From positions 259,907 through 323,906 of the forward strand of contig NW_006768769.1 of assembly GCF_000204055.1 (NCBI RefSeq): 64,000 bases of DNA, written 5' to 3'. This stretch comes from Melampsora larici-populina 98AG31. Lineage: Eukaryota; Basidiomycota; Pucciniomycetes; Pucciniales; Melampsoraceae. The translations under genes and the position numbers were made by a program. Positions 10,484 through 20,739 of this stretch are shown here, piece after piece (position 1 is the stretch's first letter; every line of letters begins with the position of its first letter). Below the pieces are notes generated by a model. It saw only the letters and a program-made list of their open reading frames with translations, did no database searches and was not told where the DNA came from.

Positions 10484-10889
10484 TTACATTTCTGTTTCGA
10501 GTCTTTTTTCTAATTGATCGATTAAATACTCTTGGTCTTCTATACTCAAATCACCAGCAATTAAACAATCGATTTGTTCAGTTGCTTGGGCCAATGAAGT
10601 TCTTAATCCATTTGCCTTTTAGAAAATCGAAACATTAAAATCAGTAACTTATCGATGAGTTTGATGGAGAAGAAATATTAAAAACCTGATTTGCTAAAGA
10701 AAGTTTAGATTCATTTGTATCAGATGATCCAACATTTTTAATCAAATCACCAAGTTGTGATAATAGATTAACGAATAAACTTGGATCTATTGGTTTATAA
10801 TTTGGATTGGAACTTGAAAGATAATTGGTTTGGTTTAATTCTTCTGATTCTGATGTTTGACTTTGATTTTGATTTGATTCAATTGTCAT
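10484..10889 (-). CDS. small coiled-coil protein, Mediator subunit 9-like (111 aa)
   Basis: Two exons, 10889-10686 and 10615-10484, are joined in phase 0 across a 70-base GT-AG intron. The ATG follows the first in-frame opportunity downstream of a likely 5' UTR. Residues 1-30 are Ser/Gln/Glu-rich and disordered. Residues 35-53 form a helix (IDPSLFVNLLSQLGDLIK). The C-terminus, from the second exon, is a helical pair with GDLSIEDQEYLIDQLEKRL. This arrangement and the S-EDQE-LI-LE pattern resemble the C-terminal domain of fungal Med9, a Middle-module subunit of the RNA polymerase II Mediator complex. The match is by pattern only, and other short coiled-coil subunits (for example kinetochore or DASH proteins) are alternatives. 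The gene is divergent from the wax-synthase gene. Confidence 0.6.
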
Positions 10890-11546
10890 CTTTGAAGTTG
10901 GCTTTGATTTTAATGGATTATAGTTTCTGGTGGTGTGCTGTCTCAGTCGAAACTTTACTCCCCAAACTCCAAACTCCTCGAATTCTTCTCCACCGGATCT
11001 CAACTTTCAGACACGGTCCGCGGGTAATTTGAGATCCGAATTTAACCTTTTCCAAAATCCACAACATTGGGTGGCCATTGGATGGAATCCTATCTATCTA
11101 TCAAAATCATTAGGAGGTATCAAACATCTTACTTTATTTAGTTCCCCTTACATTTTTGTACATCGTTATACAAACAACCTGATTCATCTCTCAATCGGAT
11201 TTCTTAACTTTTTCCAACACATGAAGGAATTGAAAAAAATGGGTCATCTACAAGTTTTTTTGGGGTCAAGAAATTAGCAAGACAACTTGTCAAACAACAG
11301 TCAGTTCCTTTTTGTTGTCTGAAGGAAATAGGAGTTCAATAAATGGTGGTGATAAGGTTTAAAGAACTTATAGGCAAACCGAACAAAAAATGTTTCCGAT
11401 GAACTCATATAAAGCCTTCAAGAAGAAGTACGTGTTTAAATTTCTTCAGGCTCAACTTGACGAATCACTTCACTATTGAGTAATATAAATTCAACTTTTT
11501 GTCTTATTTTCTTAAAGATTTTGAAACTTTCACGTCTCTTACAATC
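10890..11546. promoter_or_regulatory. divergent intergenic promoter region
   Basis: This 657-base region separates the head-to-head MED9-like and wax-synthase genes, so it should hold both promoters. A short plus-strand frame inside it (near 10930-11277) shows no motif and is taken as spurious. A pyrimidine-rich tract precedes the wax-synthase ATG. Confidence 0.5.
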
Positions 11547-13569
11547 ATGTCTGCATTAATTTCTATGATGTATGAATCTAAGATTTGGAATTATACTGCT
11601 CTACCAGTTTTATTAATCCAAGCTTCAATGTTACATCCTCATTATGAATCTAATGAGATGTATAGAACTATTAGATTTATGTTAGCTCCGATCATTATTT
11701 ATTTAACGATAAGTTCTCAACATGATAGAATGTTTAAACCATTAGAAGATTTTGTTCATATGAATTGTAAGTTATAATCACTTGAATTCATTTCTTCGTT
11801 TTTATATCAAAGTTGACACTAACTGAGACTTTTTGTTAACAGATGCATTAGTTGCTATACCTAGTTTTCATGTTATAGCTATTACCTTACAATACGCATA
11901 TCAACGGGGTCCGGTTTTATTAAATGACTTGGGAAAAAAGAAAAGATCACAAGATTATAATCAGAGTGAAAATAGTTTGATTTCGGATGAATCTGAATCT
12001 GCAGATACTACTTGTTCAGAATCAACTGAAGTTATTAAGACTCCATTGAAATTAAATCATAATCAACTTCTTCAAAAATCAAAATACATAATTAAATCTA
12101 AAAGAAGATTATTGGTTGATTCACCTTCACCAAGTTGGGGAGAAATCGTCAAATTTTCTTCAAATTTGATTACAAGGTTAGATTTCTTAAACATCATTTT
12201 TTGGTTCATCTTTCAATTTATTTAACATTCAATATTGATTCCATTCATCTTTTGATTTTTTTGATATCAGTCCTCGAGGTCTTCAATACGTTTGGGCACC
12301 TCCATCTTACGTCTGTTCAAGAGCTCCCAAAAAATCCATAGCAAAGTTCGTTTGGGAGCAAACAAGTTGGTTAATCCTCAATCAAATCGGTCTGATAATC
12401 GAAGCAGCTTTCGCTGTACCTGCTACCCAACATCCAAGTGGTCCACATGGATATATGACTGAAGTCTTAGGAATCCCGGATTCAAGTTTACTTCAAATTT
12501 GTTCGGATTATATTGGTTTAGCATTTTATGGTTCTATTGGATATCATGCTCTAACGATTGCAGCAGCTTGTATAAATTTAATAGAACTGCTTTGGTATAC
12601 ATTAGCTTCTCGTTTACTTCCTGATGAGTTTGCTCCTGCTCCATTTGATACAACTCTTTATCCTCATCTCTTCAATTACCCGAATTTCAAAACGAGTATC
12701 ACGGAGTTTTGGAGTAGAGGTAATTGATTTTTTTCACTTCTCAATCTTTTTAAAATTAAACATTGATAGTTTTCTGAGGTTTGTTTTCTTTCTGTGATCG
12801 TGGGTTTTTTGTAGGATGGCATTGTGTTTTTAGAACAAACTTTGTGTTTCTTGGTAGTGAACCATTTGGTAGGATTGCTAAACCGTTTGGCCCTAGGGCT
12901 GTTAGACTTGCAAGTATGATGGGTGCCATGCTCATCAGTGGACTCATGGTGAGTTTTTTGGTTTTCGATTTTTTCCTTATACAAGTTTGATCATTGTATT
13001 TGATTCATGACTGATAGTTTTCAAAATACATTTCTTGTTGTATACTCAATAGCACGAATGGGGTAAGTTTTATTTTCAAAAAATGCACTTCTCTATGACA
13101 TCTCGGTCCACTAATTCAAAGAAATCTTGTTTAACAAAACTTATAGGTACTATCTTTGTTGCAAACAGAATCGATTGGAATTTTGAAGCTACTAGATTCT
13201 TCCTTATGATGGGAGTAGGAGTTGCAATTGAATCGATTCTTAAAACAACCTTGGGTTTCAAATTTTCAGGTGTATTAGGAAACATTTGGGTTTTTTCTTG
13301 GTTTGGATTTTGGGGTAATCCTTTCATGAAAGTTTGGTAAGTTTCTTTTTATAAATCTTTTTTAAAGGATGATTGTTTTTCTTTTCTTTGAGAACTTGAT
13401 GTTGAAAGATTTTTTTTTTTGGTTTTGAAATAACAACAGGCTTGATCGTGGAGTCGGGTCATCTGGTATTACTTGTCCTTGTGAGATTACTGATTGGCCT
13501 TTAGCTAGATTTCTTGTACCACTTGGACCACTCTTACCAGATAGTGTATTTAAACATGTTACATTTTGA
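11547..13569 (+). CDS. wax synthase-domain membrane O-acyltransferase (MBOAT_2 type, 488 aa)
   Basis: Seven exons close in frame: 11547-11766, 11843-12176, 12271-12719, 12815-12948, 13053-13062, 13147-13336 and 13440-13569. The product is a polytopic protein of 488 residues. The C-terminal half carries the wax-synthase signature FWSRGWHCVFRTNF, then GAMLISGLMHEWG with the expected active-site His380, then ESILK and WFGFWGNPF. Residues about 115-180 are a hydrophilic loop. Relatives transfer acyl groups to alcohols or terpenoid hydroxyls at the ER. The substrate here cannot be told. The ATG at 11547 is the first in the frame; upstream in-frame sequence lacks one. The active-site H-E-W-G is encoded by a 10-base exon. 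Confidence 0.9.
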
Positions 13570-14478
13570 AAAATAAAACAAATTCAGCATGGAATCTTTC
13601 AGATTTGATTGAAACATATGACTTTTGTTTCTTTTTTATAACAATCAAGGTTTGAAGCTGGCAAAGAGTTTGCGCTCTACAAGGTCCTGCTTACGGGGTT
13701 ACCTACCCTATCTGCCTGATCCGTGTCCATCGAGGCGAGCACAACAAACGTAGTAAGGCAGACGTACCACATATTTCCATGAAACAGCATGAAACAGCAT
13801 CAAAATTGAAAAACTGGACTTGATTCGTCCTTGATTTCTGGAATTCAATCCCCTCGCGACGCAAGATTTCTCTCAAATTTCCTTGCACTGGGACCCCAAT
13901 CACGAATGTTATCTCATAGATACAAAGCACCCGAGGCGAACATCCGACGGGTTGCGCAGAGACCAACAGTGCCTCGCGTGATCATTACCTCGGGTGACTC
14001 ATACGCCTCGGAAGGCTTCATCCGACGTGCCCTCCGATCCCGAAGTCCACCTTGAGCGCGGTGCAACAATATAAACACCATGCTGTTTTCTGGAAGGATG
14101 CCGACCTTGAGTGCAAGGACTCGAAAGAGTGCATATCACGAAAGTTTCTGTCGGCTAGTTCTTCCATGGACTATCGTTGGCACAGTTGCAGGGCGTGAAG
14201 ACTGGGTTGTACTGTCCTCGGCCGTCATATCAAGGACCTTCTCAGTCTTCTGCACATTGGAAATTTCAGCTTCTATTGATTGATCACATTCGCTTAAAAA
14301 CTGGGCACCTGGAAGGTTATCCTCCCAATCCACCTCTTCAGTAGCATCCGCATTCATAATATCCGTTCGCCAACTTTCACAAAAGTACTTTTCGTGTGCA
14401 GAAGAAAACTTGCCTAAAAGCCTTTGCTTAGTTTACCCTCGAAATCATTCCATTTGAACTAATCTTACACTTCTAATC
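13570..14478. other. intergenic, promoter of secreted protein 1
   Basis: This holds the 3' end of the acyltransferase transcript, then GC-richer sequence with repeated CTCGG/CCGAG words. From about 13994 it is the first copy of the segmental duplication shared with 16024 onward. ACAATATAAACACCAT is conserved in both copies. It lies about 400 bases upstream of each secreted-protein ATG, so its promoter role is uncertain. Confidence 0.5.
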
Positions 14479-15380
14479 ATGAAATCCCTCAACTTTCTCT
14501 TCTTCATTTTTCAATTCATTCGCTTGATATCGGGAGATACACCACAGTTTAGTCAATTGGAAATAAAAGACGCGAGGCTCGCAAATCCGACTCACTTCGC
14601 CGTGACCACTCTGGAGAGGCGTAAAAAATCGACCTCCGATACAAAACCAAAAACCAATTCAGAAAAGAAACCCAATCCCGCAGTTTGCCCCGTTGGGGTG
14701 GGACGACCAGTTAAAGCTGACCTGAACGATTGCACCAAGTTAGTCAAATACAATGTCTGAATGGTTTCGTAGAGTCTTCCTCTTGTACTGAAACAAATAC
14801 TTCTCTGATAATCAAAATATAGGATTGCAACCCATCTGGCATCCCATCGCAAGCTAACATGTGGTGTATTCAAGACTTGCATTGTGAGAGGAAATCTGCG
14901 TTACTCGGGTATCTCATTTAAAACAGCCACCTTCTTACTCTGACATCTTGACCGATCTTCTGTCTCCAGATAATGACGAGGGCCGGGGTGAACGATCCAC
15001 AGCCATTCAAATTGTATGTACTTACCTAAACACAATCAACCAAACGTGAATCAAATCACTCAAATAGTGACTCTTGCCTTCCTAGCTACACGAAAACTCA
15101 ATTTAGATATTATGTGCAATTAATTTTCAAAGACGCGTGTAAGGTCGCTCGCCCTGTTGACTTTGTAAGTCACTCTTTTCCAATCATTTTACCCAAGACA
15201 GAGGACTGAGATGTTTGAGAAATTGGTCTGATAGCGCAAAGACGCTCCGAAACCCAGTCCAGACGATTTCATATGGATCACAGCAGGTTTTCCTGTTGAA
15301 CCCTTGAAAGATGAGCAGGTTCAAACATGTGATCAGGAGCTCTTTAAGTTTATGGCAGCTCTTCCACTTCCTCAATAGAC
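13994..15380 (+). repeat. tandem segmental duplication, copy 1
   Basis: The segment matches 16024-17411 at an offset of about 2.03 kb. It includes the upstream region (GGCTTCATC.GACGT, GAGCGCGGTG.AACAATATAA, TTTTCTGGAAGGA.GC), the complete four-exon secreted-protein gene, and about 170 bases beyond its stop (GAAATTGGTCTGATAGCGC). The copies have diverged by substitutions and small indels, so the event is not recent. Confidence 0.9.
14479..15209 (+). CDS. small secreted cysteine-containing protein 1 (162 aa)
   Basis: Four exons close in frame: 14479-14738, 14823-14883, 14970-15013 and 15086-15209. They give a signal peptide (residues 1-19, hydrophobic core FLFFIFQF), a lysine-rich linker and a C-terminal domain of about 95 residues. 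Five cysteines (70, 85, 100, 106, 140) are shared with the paralogue at 16565. The conserved core reads KADLNDCTKIATHLAS, CGVFKTC, MTRAGV..PQP and TKTQFRYYVQL. The exon scheme is supported because all four exons and their phases are conserved in the paralogue. Only the end is open: GTAAGT at the homologous position near 15165 could be a donor to a short further exon. The spacing recalls small killer-toxin- or Hce2-like secreted domains but this is not asserted. A candidate effector by context only. Confidence 0.8.
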
Positions 15381-16000
15381 CTTTGACTAGTTCTGGACCA
15401 TCATTGAGACCTTTGAATGAATTCGCTACGTTTTTTGCCCTTTTCAGTCTTTGTAACTCTCTTTCCAAAGGTTTGTTTGCTTTGTCAAGGCAAACTATAC
15501 AGCTATTCAAGAAATTTGTGTATTGCTAAAAAAACTAGTTGTTTTTGTTGATGATTTCCTCCTTCAGCTGATACATGGCTGTATTAAATTTTGTTGATTT
15601 TGTCTTCTAGGCGGTGATGTGCTCCATTGCACAGGACCAGGCCTGGGTTTCTCACAGGACAATGGCCCCATTGTCTCTCTCTATTGTGCACTTCTGAATT
15701 TGATCAGACTTCATGATTTCATGGAAGCTCGATGTATTGTAGAAGAAGATCGTGCAGGACTATGATTGATAGCAGCTGATTCGGATTGATGCTTTCTGCC
15801 GATGCCTTGATGATGACTTTTTTTGAAGTCTTGTTGATGAATTTCTTCAAGTCGTTTCCCTGGTATGGTACGCTGTACAAATGAACTATGAAGTGCCACC
15901 TGCTGTGACCACACCGTATGACGGGTGTACAGAAAGCCACTGTTTTTTGTAAGTAGCTCAGAGGGAGTCTCAGAGGAGTCTCAGAGCGACAGAGTCTCAG
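15184..16000 (-). pseudogene. decayed minus-strand gene between the secreted-protein copies
   Basis: Minus-strand frames line up as pieces of one protein. The first is FCTPVIRCGHSRWHFIVHLY..NPNQLLSIIVLHDLLLQYIELP (about 15930-15716). After a frame change comes KSDQIQKCTIERDNGAIVL. The last, near 15184-15510, is a coiled-coil-like piece (LERELQRLKRAKNVANSF) starting with cysteines. In-frame stops and at least one frameshift separate them. The last part is also present, truncated, beyond the second secreted-protein gene (about 17228-17411). I do not recognise the protein; a lineage-specific secreted family is possible. Confidence 0.5.
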
Positions 16001-16023
16001 AAAAAGACTGATACGAATACTTC

Positions 16024-17411
16024 GAATGTCACGCACCTCGGAGGGCTTCATCGGACGTTACGTTCCCTCGGATCCCGAAGTTTACATGGAGCGCGGTGTA
16101 ACAATATAAACACCATCGCATCCAGTTTTCTGGAAGGACGCTGACCTTGAGTGCAAGAATGCATGTCGCAAAAGCTTCCGTTGATGAGTTCCGCGATGAA
16201 ACATTGTTGGTATTGTTGGATGACCCGATGAATGGGTTGTATTCTCCTTGGCTGCCATCATTCTCAACATCCGAAGTTCTGGTCACCAGGGGGTGTAGTA
16301 TGCTTGTCAAGGACCTTTTGCGTCTTCTACTTCTGGGAGACAGCTTTTGTCCACTGATCACATACGCTTAAATGCTGAGTCCCTTGCCGATAAGTTCATC
16401 CTCTGAATCCATATCTCCCCAGTAGCCTTGTTCAGTAGCCTTCACATTCACAATATATGTTTGCCAAGTGTTACAAATCTTTTCAGAAAGAGACCCTGCT
16501 TGAAACCCTTCGCTCAGCTTACCTTTGTGATCATTTAATTCAAATAAACTTGAAACTTTTCATTATGAAATCCTATAACTTTCTCTTCTTCATTTTTCAA
16601 TTCATTTGTTTGATATCGGCAGATACACAAGAGTTTAGTCAACTAGAAGTACAAGACTCAAGGCTCGGAAATTCTACTCGCGCAAGCACTCTTGAGAGGC
16701 GTAAAACATCAAAACCTAATCCCGTGAAGTGTTTTTCTGGTCCTGAAAAAATCAAAGCCGATTTGAAGGATTGCACCAAGTTAGTTATAATGTGTCAAAA
16801 TTTTCATCAAGTCTTCATGCTTTACTGAGAAATCCTTTTCTCATTATCAACATATAGGATTGCGACCCATCTGGCAACCGATCGTACGCAATCATGCGGC
16901 TTCTTCAAGACTTGCATTGTGAGATGAGAAGAAACATACTTATGAAAAATCATTCGGAGCTGCCAACTTCTGACCCTGACAGCATGAACGGTTTGATATC
17001 TGCAGTTAATGACGAGAGCCGGGGTCAAGACACCGCAGCCAGTGAGATAGTATGTATCTACGTGAACATAATTCACTTAACATGAATCCAATCACTCAAA
17101 TAATAAATCTTGTTTTATTAGCTGGACAAAAACACAATATAGACATTACGTTCAATTGATGTTCGATTCCGAATGCAAAGTTGCTCACCCTGTTAACTTC
17201 GTAAGTGAATCTCTTTTGATCATTTGAGCAAAGAAAGATGACTGAAATGTTCAAGAAATTGGTCTGATAGCGCGAAAAAGCGTTTAAACAGAGTCCTGAT
17301 GATCTCTTGTGGATCACATCAGCTTTTCTTGACCCCCCTCTCGAAGATGACCAGGTTCAAGTATGTGATAAGAAACTCATTGAGTTTATGGCTTCTATCC
17401 CACTTCCAAGA
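16024..17411 (+). repeat. tandem segmental duplication, copy 2
   Basis: The second copy of the 1.4-kb segment at 13994-15380. Homology ends near 17411 (after CCCACTTCC), inside the relic of the minus-strand gene that is longer in copy 1. Confidence 0.9.
16565..17227 (+). CDS. small secreted cysteine-containing protein 2 (141 aa)
   Basis: Paralogue of the gene at 14479 with the same four-exon structure: 16565-16779, 16858-16918, 17006-17049 and 17122-17227. It has a signal peptide (residues 1-19) and a linker about 15 residues shorter than in protein 1. The core is the same (KADLKDCT, CGFFKTC, MTRAGV, TKTQYRHYVQLM) and all five mature cysteines are kept. Every splice site and phase is retained and the frame is intact, which argues that the gene is functional. 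Differences cluster in the linker and C-terminus. An upstream in-frame ATG at 16457 would add 36 residues before the signal peptide and is judged not used. The same doubtful donor (GTAAGT) occurs before the stop. Confidence 0.8.
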
Positions 17412-18355
17412 AGTTAGCCCCTAGGTATGGCTAGCAGCCAAACACAAAGCAAAGTAACAGTGGCAACACCACACAGGGATTAATATAGAATAATGGGAGA
17501 GCCCAGCAAAAACGATCTTGAAAAACCGCGACAACATATTATTGAAAACAATAGAGCCACATAAATGACAAAATAAATTGAACAAAATAATCTGGAAACC
17601 AAATGAACAAACACAAAAGAGTTCTCCAAAATGTATAACAGCAAGAGCCCCTCCAAATGATCATATGATATGATGATCAGAAAAAATCAAGCAATTGATC
17701 TAAGCGGAATGGAAAAAAAGTGGGGATGTGAGAGAAGTGAAGTGGTAGAGACAGGGACATCAACATTTCCACAAAGGTAAAGAAAGACCAAAGATCTCTG
17801 ACCTGTCAGCAAGATATAATTCAAGTAAAGGATCCATCATTTCTACATTCCTGTGTGGATAACAAGTGGTCAACAATCATGAGACCATCTCTTTCTGGAG
17901 AGCATGTGTAACAAAATCTGAAGTAGCTAAAGTCAGAACCCTTTATGTCAATACCCTTTGGTGGCAAGCAATGTTGGGCCCATGTGATGTGATGTGCACA
18001 ACAGTCAGCTTTTTGGGGGGTCTGAGAGGAGCATTGCATTGGCATCTCAAAATCCTGTTACAATGCTATGTGATACACATAACACATTGCAGGCTCAACT
18101 TGAGTACAATTCAAGGACAACCCTGCCTCAAATTCCGCATAAATCATCTGCTATACCTTGCATTGTGCGCAAAAGCATTTACCAACACATTCAGCTGGAA
18201 TTGCAGTGTGTATCAGCCCAAGTGAATGTATTGGATTGCTTCGCCACACGCTGTGATGTGATGTGATGCCCACTTTTGGCAAAATTCAAGGGTGTCAAGT
18301 TTGGGTTTCTTACAGTTTTTACTGCACAAAAGCCTCCTACTGTAGCATAAGTTTA

Positions 18356-18452
18356 TGTAATATTATAAAAACAGGAAAGCTTTGAGAACTTCAGCTGGTA
18401 AGTTATATTTAATATTATAAAAAAGGAAAGCTTTCAGACCTCCAGCTGGCAC
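18356..18452 (+). repeat. short tandem duplication (~40-55 bp unit)
   Basis: The word TAATATTATAAAAA.AGGAAAGCTTT followed by CAGCTGG occurs twice, about 55 bases apart, with minor changes. It is a simple local duplication. Confidence 0.7.
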
Positions 18453-18641
18453 CTTAAGTGTACTCAAATTTATTTGTGCCTCATTACCTAGCCAAGCCAA
18501 TTACAAATATTTGAAAAAGTCAAAATAAGCAATGAGAGGAATTGACTCAAGCTTGAACAAGCCTCATCAAATTCAAATAGTGTAATGGGTTTCTTAGCCA
18601 GCCAATTTGAAAATCAAGACCCAATTAAATAACAACCATTG

Positions 18642-18887
18642 GAACCTGACAATTTAATACCAGAGGCTGTTGAAAAAAGAAAAGTAAAGAAGGCCAAAAC
18701 AGAAGAGCTTGAAATGCTGAAATTAGATTAAGAATTAGCTCAGGAGCATAGATTGTTGAGTGACAATACCAAGGGTTCAGGATTATCCAGACTGGAATTG
18801 GCTAGAGAAATGGCTGATATGATCACCAAGTTTTGCTCAGTTGGCCTTTCCCTTGAAGAGGCTTATGGCTCAGGAAATTATCAATGA
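18642..18887 (+). pseudogene. charged coding relic with one in-frame stop
   Basis: One frame reads a lysine/glutamate-rich helix (EKRKVKKAKTEELEMLKLD), a single TAA, then ELAQEHRLL, LSRLELAREMADM and VGLSLEEAYGSGNY, ending at TGA. Helix-like heptads continuing in phase across the stop suggest a decayed transposon or lineage-specific gene fragment. Not recognised. Confidence 0.4.
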
Positions 18888-20539
18888 TATGAAATGATCT
18901 CAAATATTTTGCCATTTCAAACTGTTTTACAAAAAATTCAAACCTAAAAAACATTCTTGTTACAAAATTATCAAGCTGCTACAATGTGGTTATCAAAAGA
19001 AAAAAAATCAATCCAAAAAAATGTAATCCAAAGAGGTTTGTTATATTGTCTACAGGAACTTTCTACAGGAACTTGAACAGGAAGATTGACTATGATGGCA
19101 ATCAATTGTAGGATTCTTTTCCTAAAAAGAAAATATTCAAAGACCTCCACAATCTCCTCCCCAAAATCCGCAATTTGATATAATGACTTTGCTTAACTTA
19201 CGGATGTGGTGTCATATTACAACCAGTAAAATGATGAACTGATCCCAAAGATTTGAATATCTTCATAGCAATGTCCAATCAGTATAATTTTTGAAGGTTT
19301 TATAAGATTGATATAATAAGTTTTCTCCTTAACTTCTGCATCATCTACACCATCTAAAATATTGGTCTAATTGATTGACATATTCATCATTGAAGCATTG
19401 TTTTGATTTCCTTTGATTTTTATGAACAATAAGTTATAAGAGATGAATTTAACCTAATTTAAAACCGCTAATGTTTATGGCTGATTGAGATCTGAAGCTA
19501 CATACTCATTATTGGCCTAGGAGATGGTGGAGCATTGATAGAGCTAGACTTATGACACAGTAAAAGGTATGAAGGTATTTTATAGTAAGTAAAGCCTCTG
19601 ATGGTTGGTGGAGAGGTGTCTTGATGGATTGGTGGAGAGATGGATTAGGTGGCGTTGGATGTATAGAACCTTGATTAAAAAGGGGATTAAGTCGTGTAAA
19701 ACTGTTACTTCCAAGGTAACTGATATGGGATTCAACCAGATCTTGAGCTTGCCTTCCTTCATACCTTGGAAATCAAAATGGTTGGTTGGTCGATGACTTC
19801 GTGGTGTTGGTCTGCATGAAGGGATTGAGTCAGTGATCAAGTTGGAGAATGGTCAGTTGGATTCAGTCGGATGAGACATTGGCTTGTGATAGGCTTGACT
19901 AATGATTGGATGGTTAACTTGCTCCGATCAACTTGGTCTCATCAAGTTGGTTTTATGTTGGTTGACATAACTTGGTTGAATTCTTGGACACAAAATCCAA
20001 GGACTCCCCGTATTTTTCTGTCCGAGCCAAATATGTTGGCAGTGTGGAGGTTTGTCAAGGTTGGTCTCTCACTTGGTATTGGTCCCAAATCTTCGTTTCA
20101 CAGCTCATTTGGAGTATACAGCTCTAGACCGCCCCCTATGTGGGATAGGCAACATTTCAAATTGAAATACAGCAGAAAAAAGGGAGCAGTACAGCTAGGT
20201 CAAGCTTCACATGGGGGGGGTGGTTTTAGTAAAATCCCCCCAAAAACCATCAATTCAACACATCTTGTTGCGCGGCGCGTCAGGCCGCAACCCGGAAATT
20301 GACTTTTGGTGTGGTGTGGTCAGAAAAAATGCAACACAAGCACAGCGCAGCACGCAACACTCGCGTTGCTGGCTCAGGGTTGGCTGAATTCAGGATCCAA
20401 CCAGTGGATGTAATTAAAGAAAGATTGTGTTGGACAGAAGTTTCTCACATCCAGCACTCAGACTCTCCTGACAATTGCGGCAAAAATGTGTTTAACTAAA
20501 TCAGGGTGACAAGTCGTCGTGAGAAGCAGTAAAAGTATC

Positions 20540-20634
20540 TGAACAAAGTGGGATTCGAACCCACGCCCGAAGACCGCCGATCACGCTTCCAAGAGACCTG
20601 AAGACGGCGCCTTAGTCCACTCGGCCATTTGTCC
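20540..20634 (-). tRNA. tRNA-Leu (anticodon CAG) with intron
   Basis: Reading the minus strand, a 7-bp acceptor stem (GGACAAA with TTTGTTC) encloses a D arm (GCCGAGTGGACTAAGGC). An anticodon stem CCGTC/GGCGG follows, and then a T arm GTGGGTTCGAATCCCAC. The loop begins TTCAGG, giving anticodon CAG. The next 17 bases before the closing C and the 3' stem fit an intron at the canonical position after base 37. The variable region (TCTTCGGGC) is short for a class II tRNA. Discriminator base A. It decodes CUG leucine codons. Confidence 0.87.
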
Positions 20635-20679
20635 ACGCGCATTCCGCACGTCAGCCATTGTCGATCGGACAGCCAGCTC

Positions 20680-20715
20680 CCGCAGTCACTGCGCTATCTT
20701 GCGCAGTGACTGCGG
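20680..20715. other. perfect 15-bp hairpin beside the tRNA
   Basis: CCGCAGTCACTGCGC at 20680-20694, a 6-base loop, then its exact complement at 20701-20715. It lies 45 bases upstream of the tRNA gene in the tRNA's sense and 24 bases from the start of a TACACC-terminus element. Confidence 0.85.
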
Positions 20716-20739
20716 ATCAGCTGTGCAGCTCTGCTTTTC

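Larger units (their letters stand above)
17412..20539. other. relic-filled intergenic region
   Basis: No intact gene is supported. A coding relic (18642-18887) and a short direct repeat (18356-18452) are listed separately. Other short open frames near 17820-18270 and 19580-19840 are low-complexity or motif-free. Near 20212 a G-run and a C-run flank TGGTTTTAGTAAAAT and could pair. Confidence 0.5.

Noticed and set aside
16457..16564. N-terminal extension of secreted protein 2
   Set aside because: An in-frame upstream ATG exists, but the equivalent position in the paralogue is not open and the extension would bury the signal peptide.
17866..18266. Plus-strand open frames of 90-119 codons
   Set aside because: Two overlapping frames with no motif, no signal peptide and no splice-consistent continuation, inside a relic-rich gap.
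19580..19840. Overlapping frames on both strands
   Set aside because: Driven by GGTGGAGAG-type short repeats; the protein composition (His/Pro/Arg-rich) is that of low-complexity DNA.
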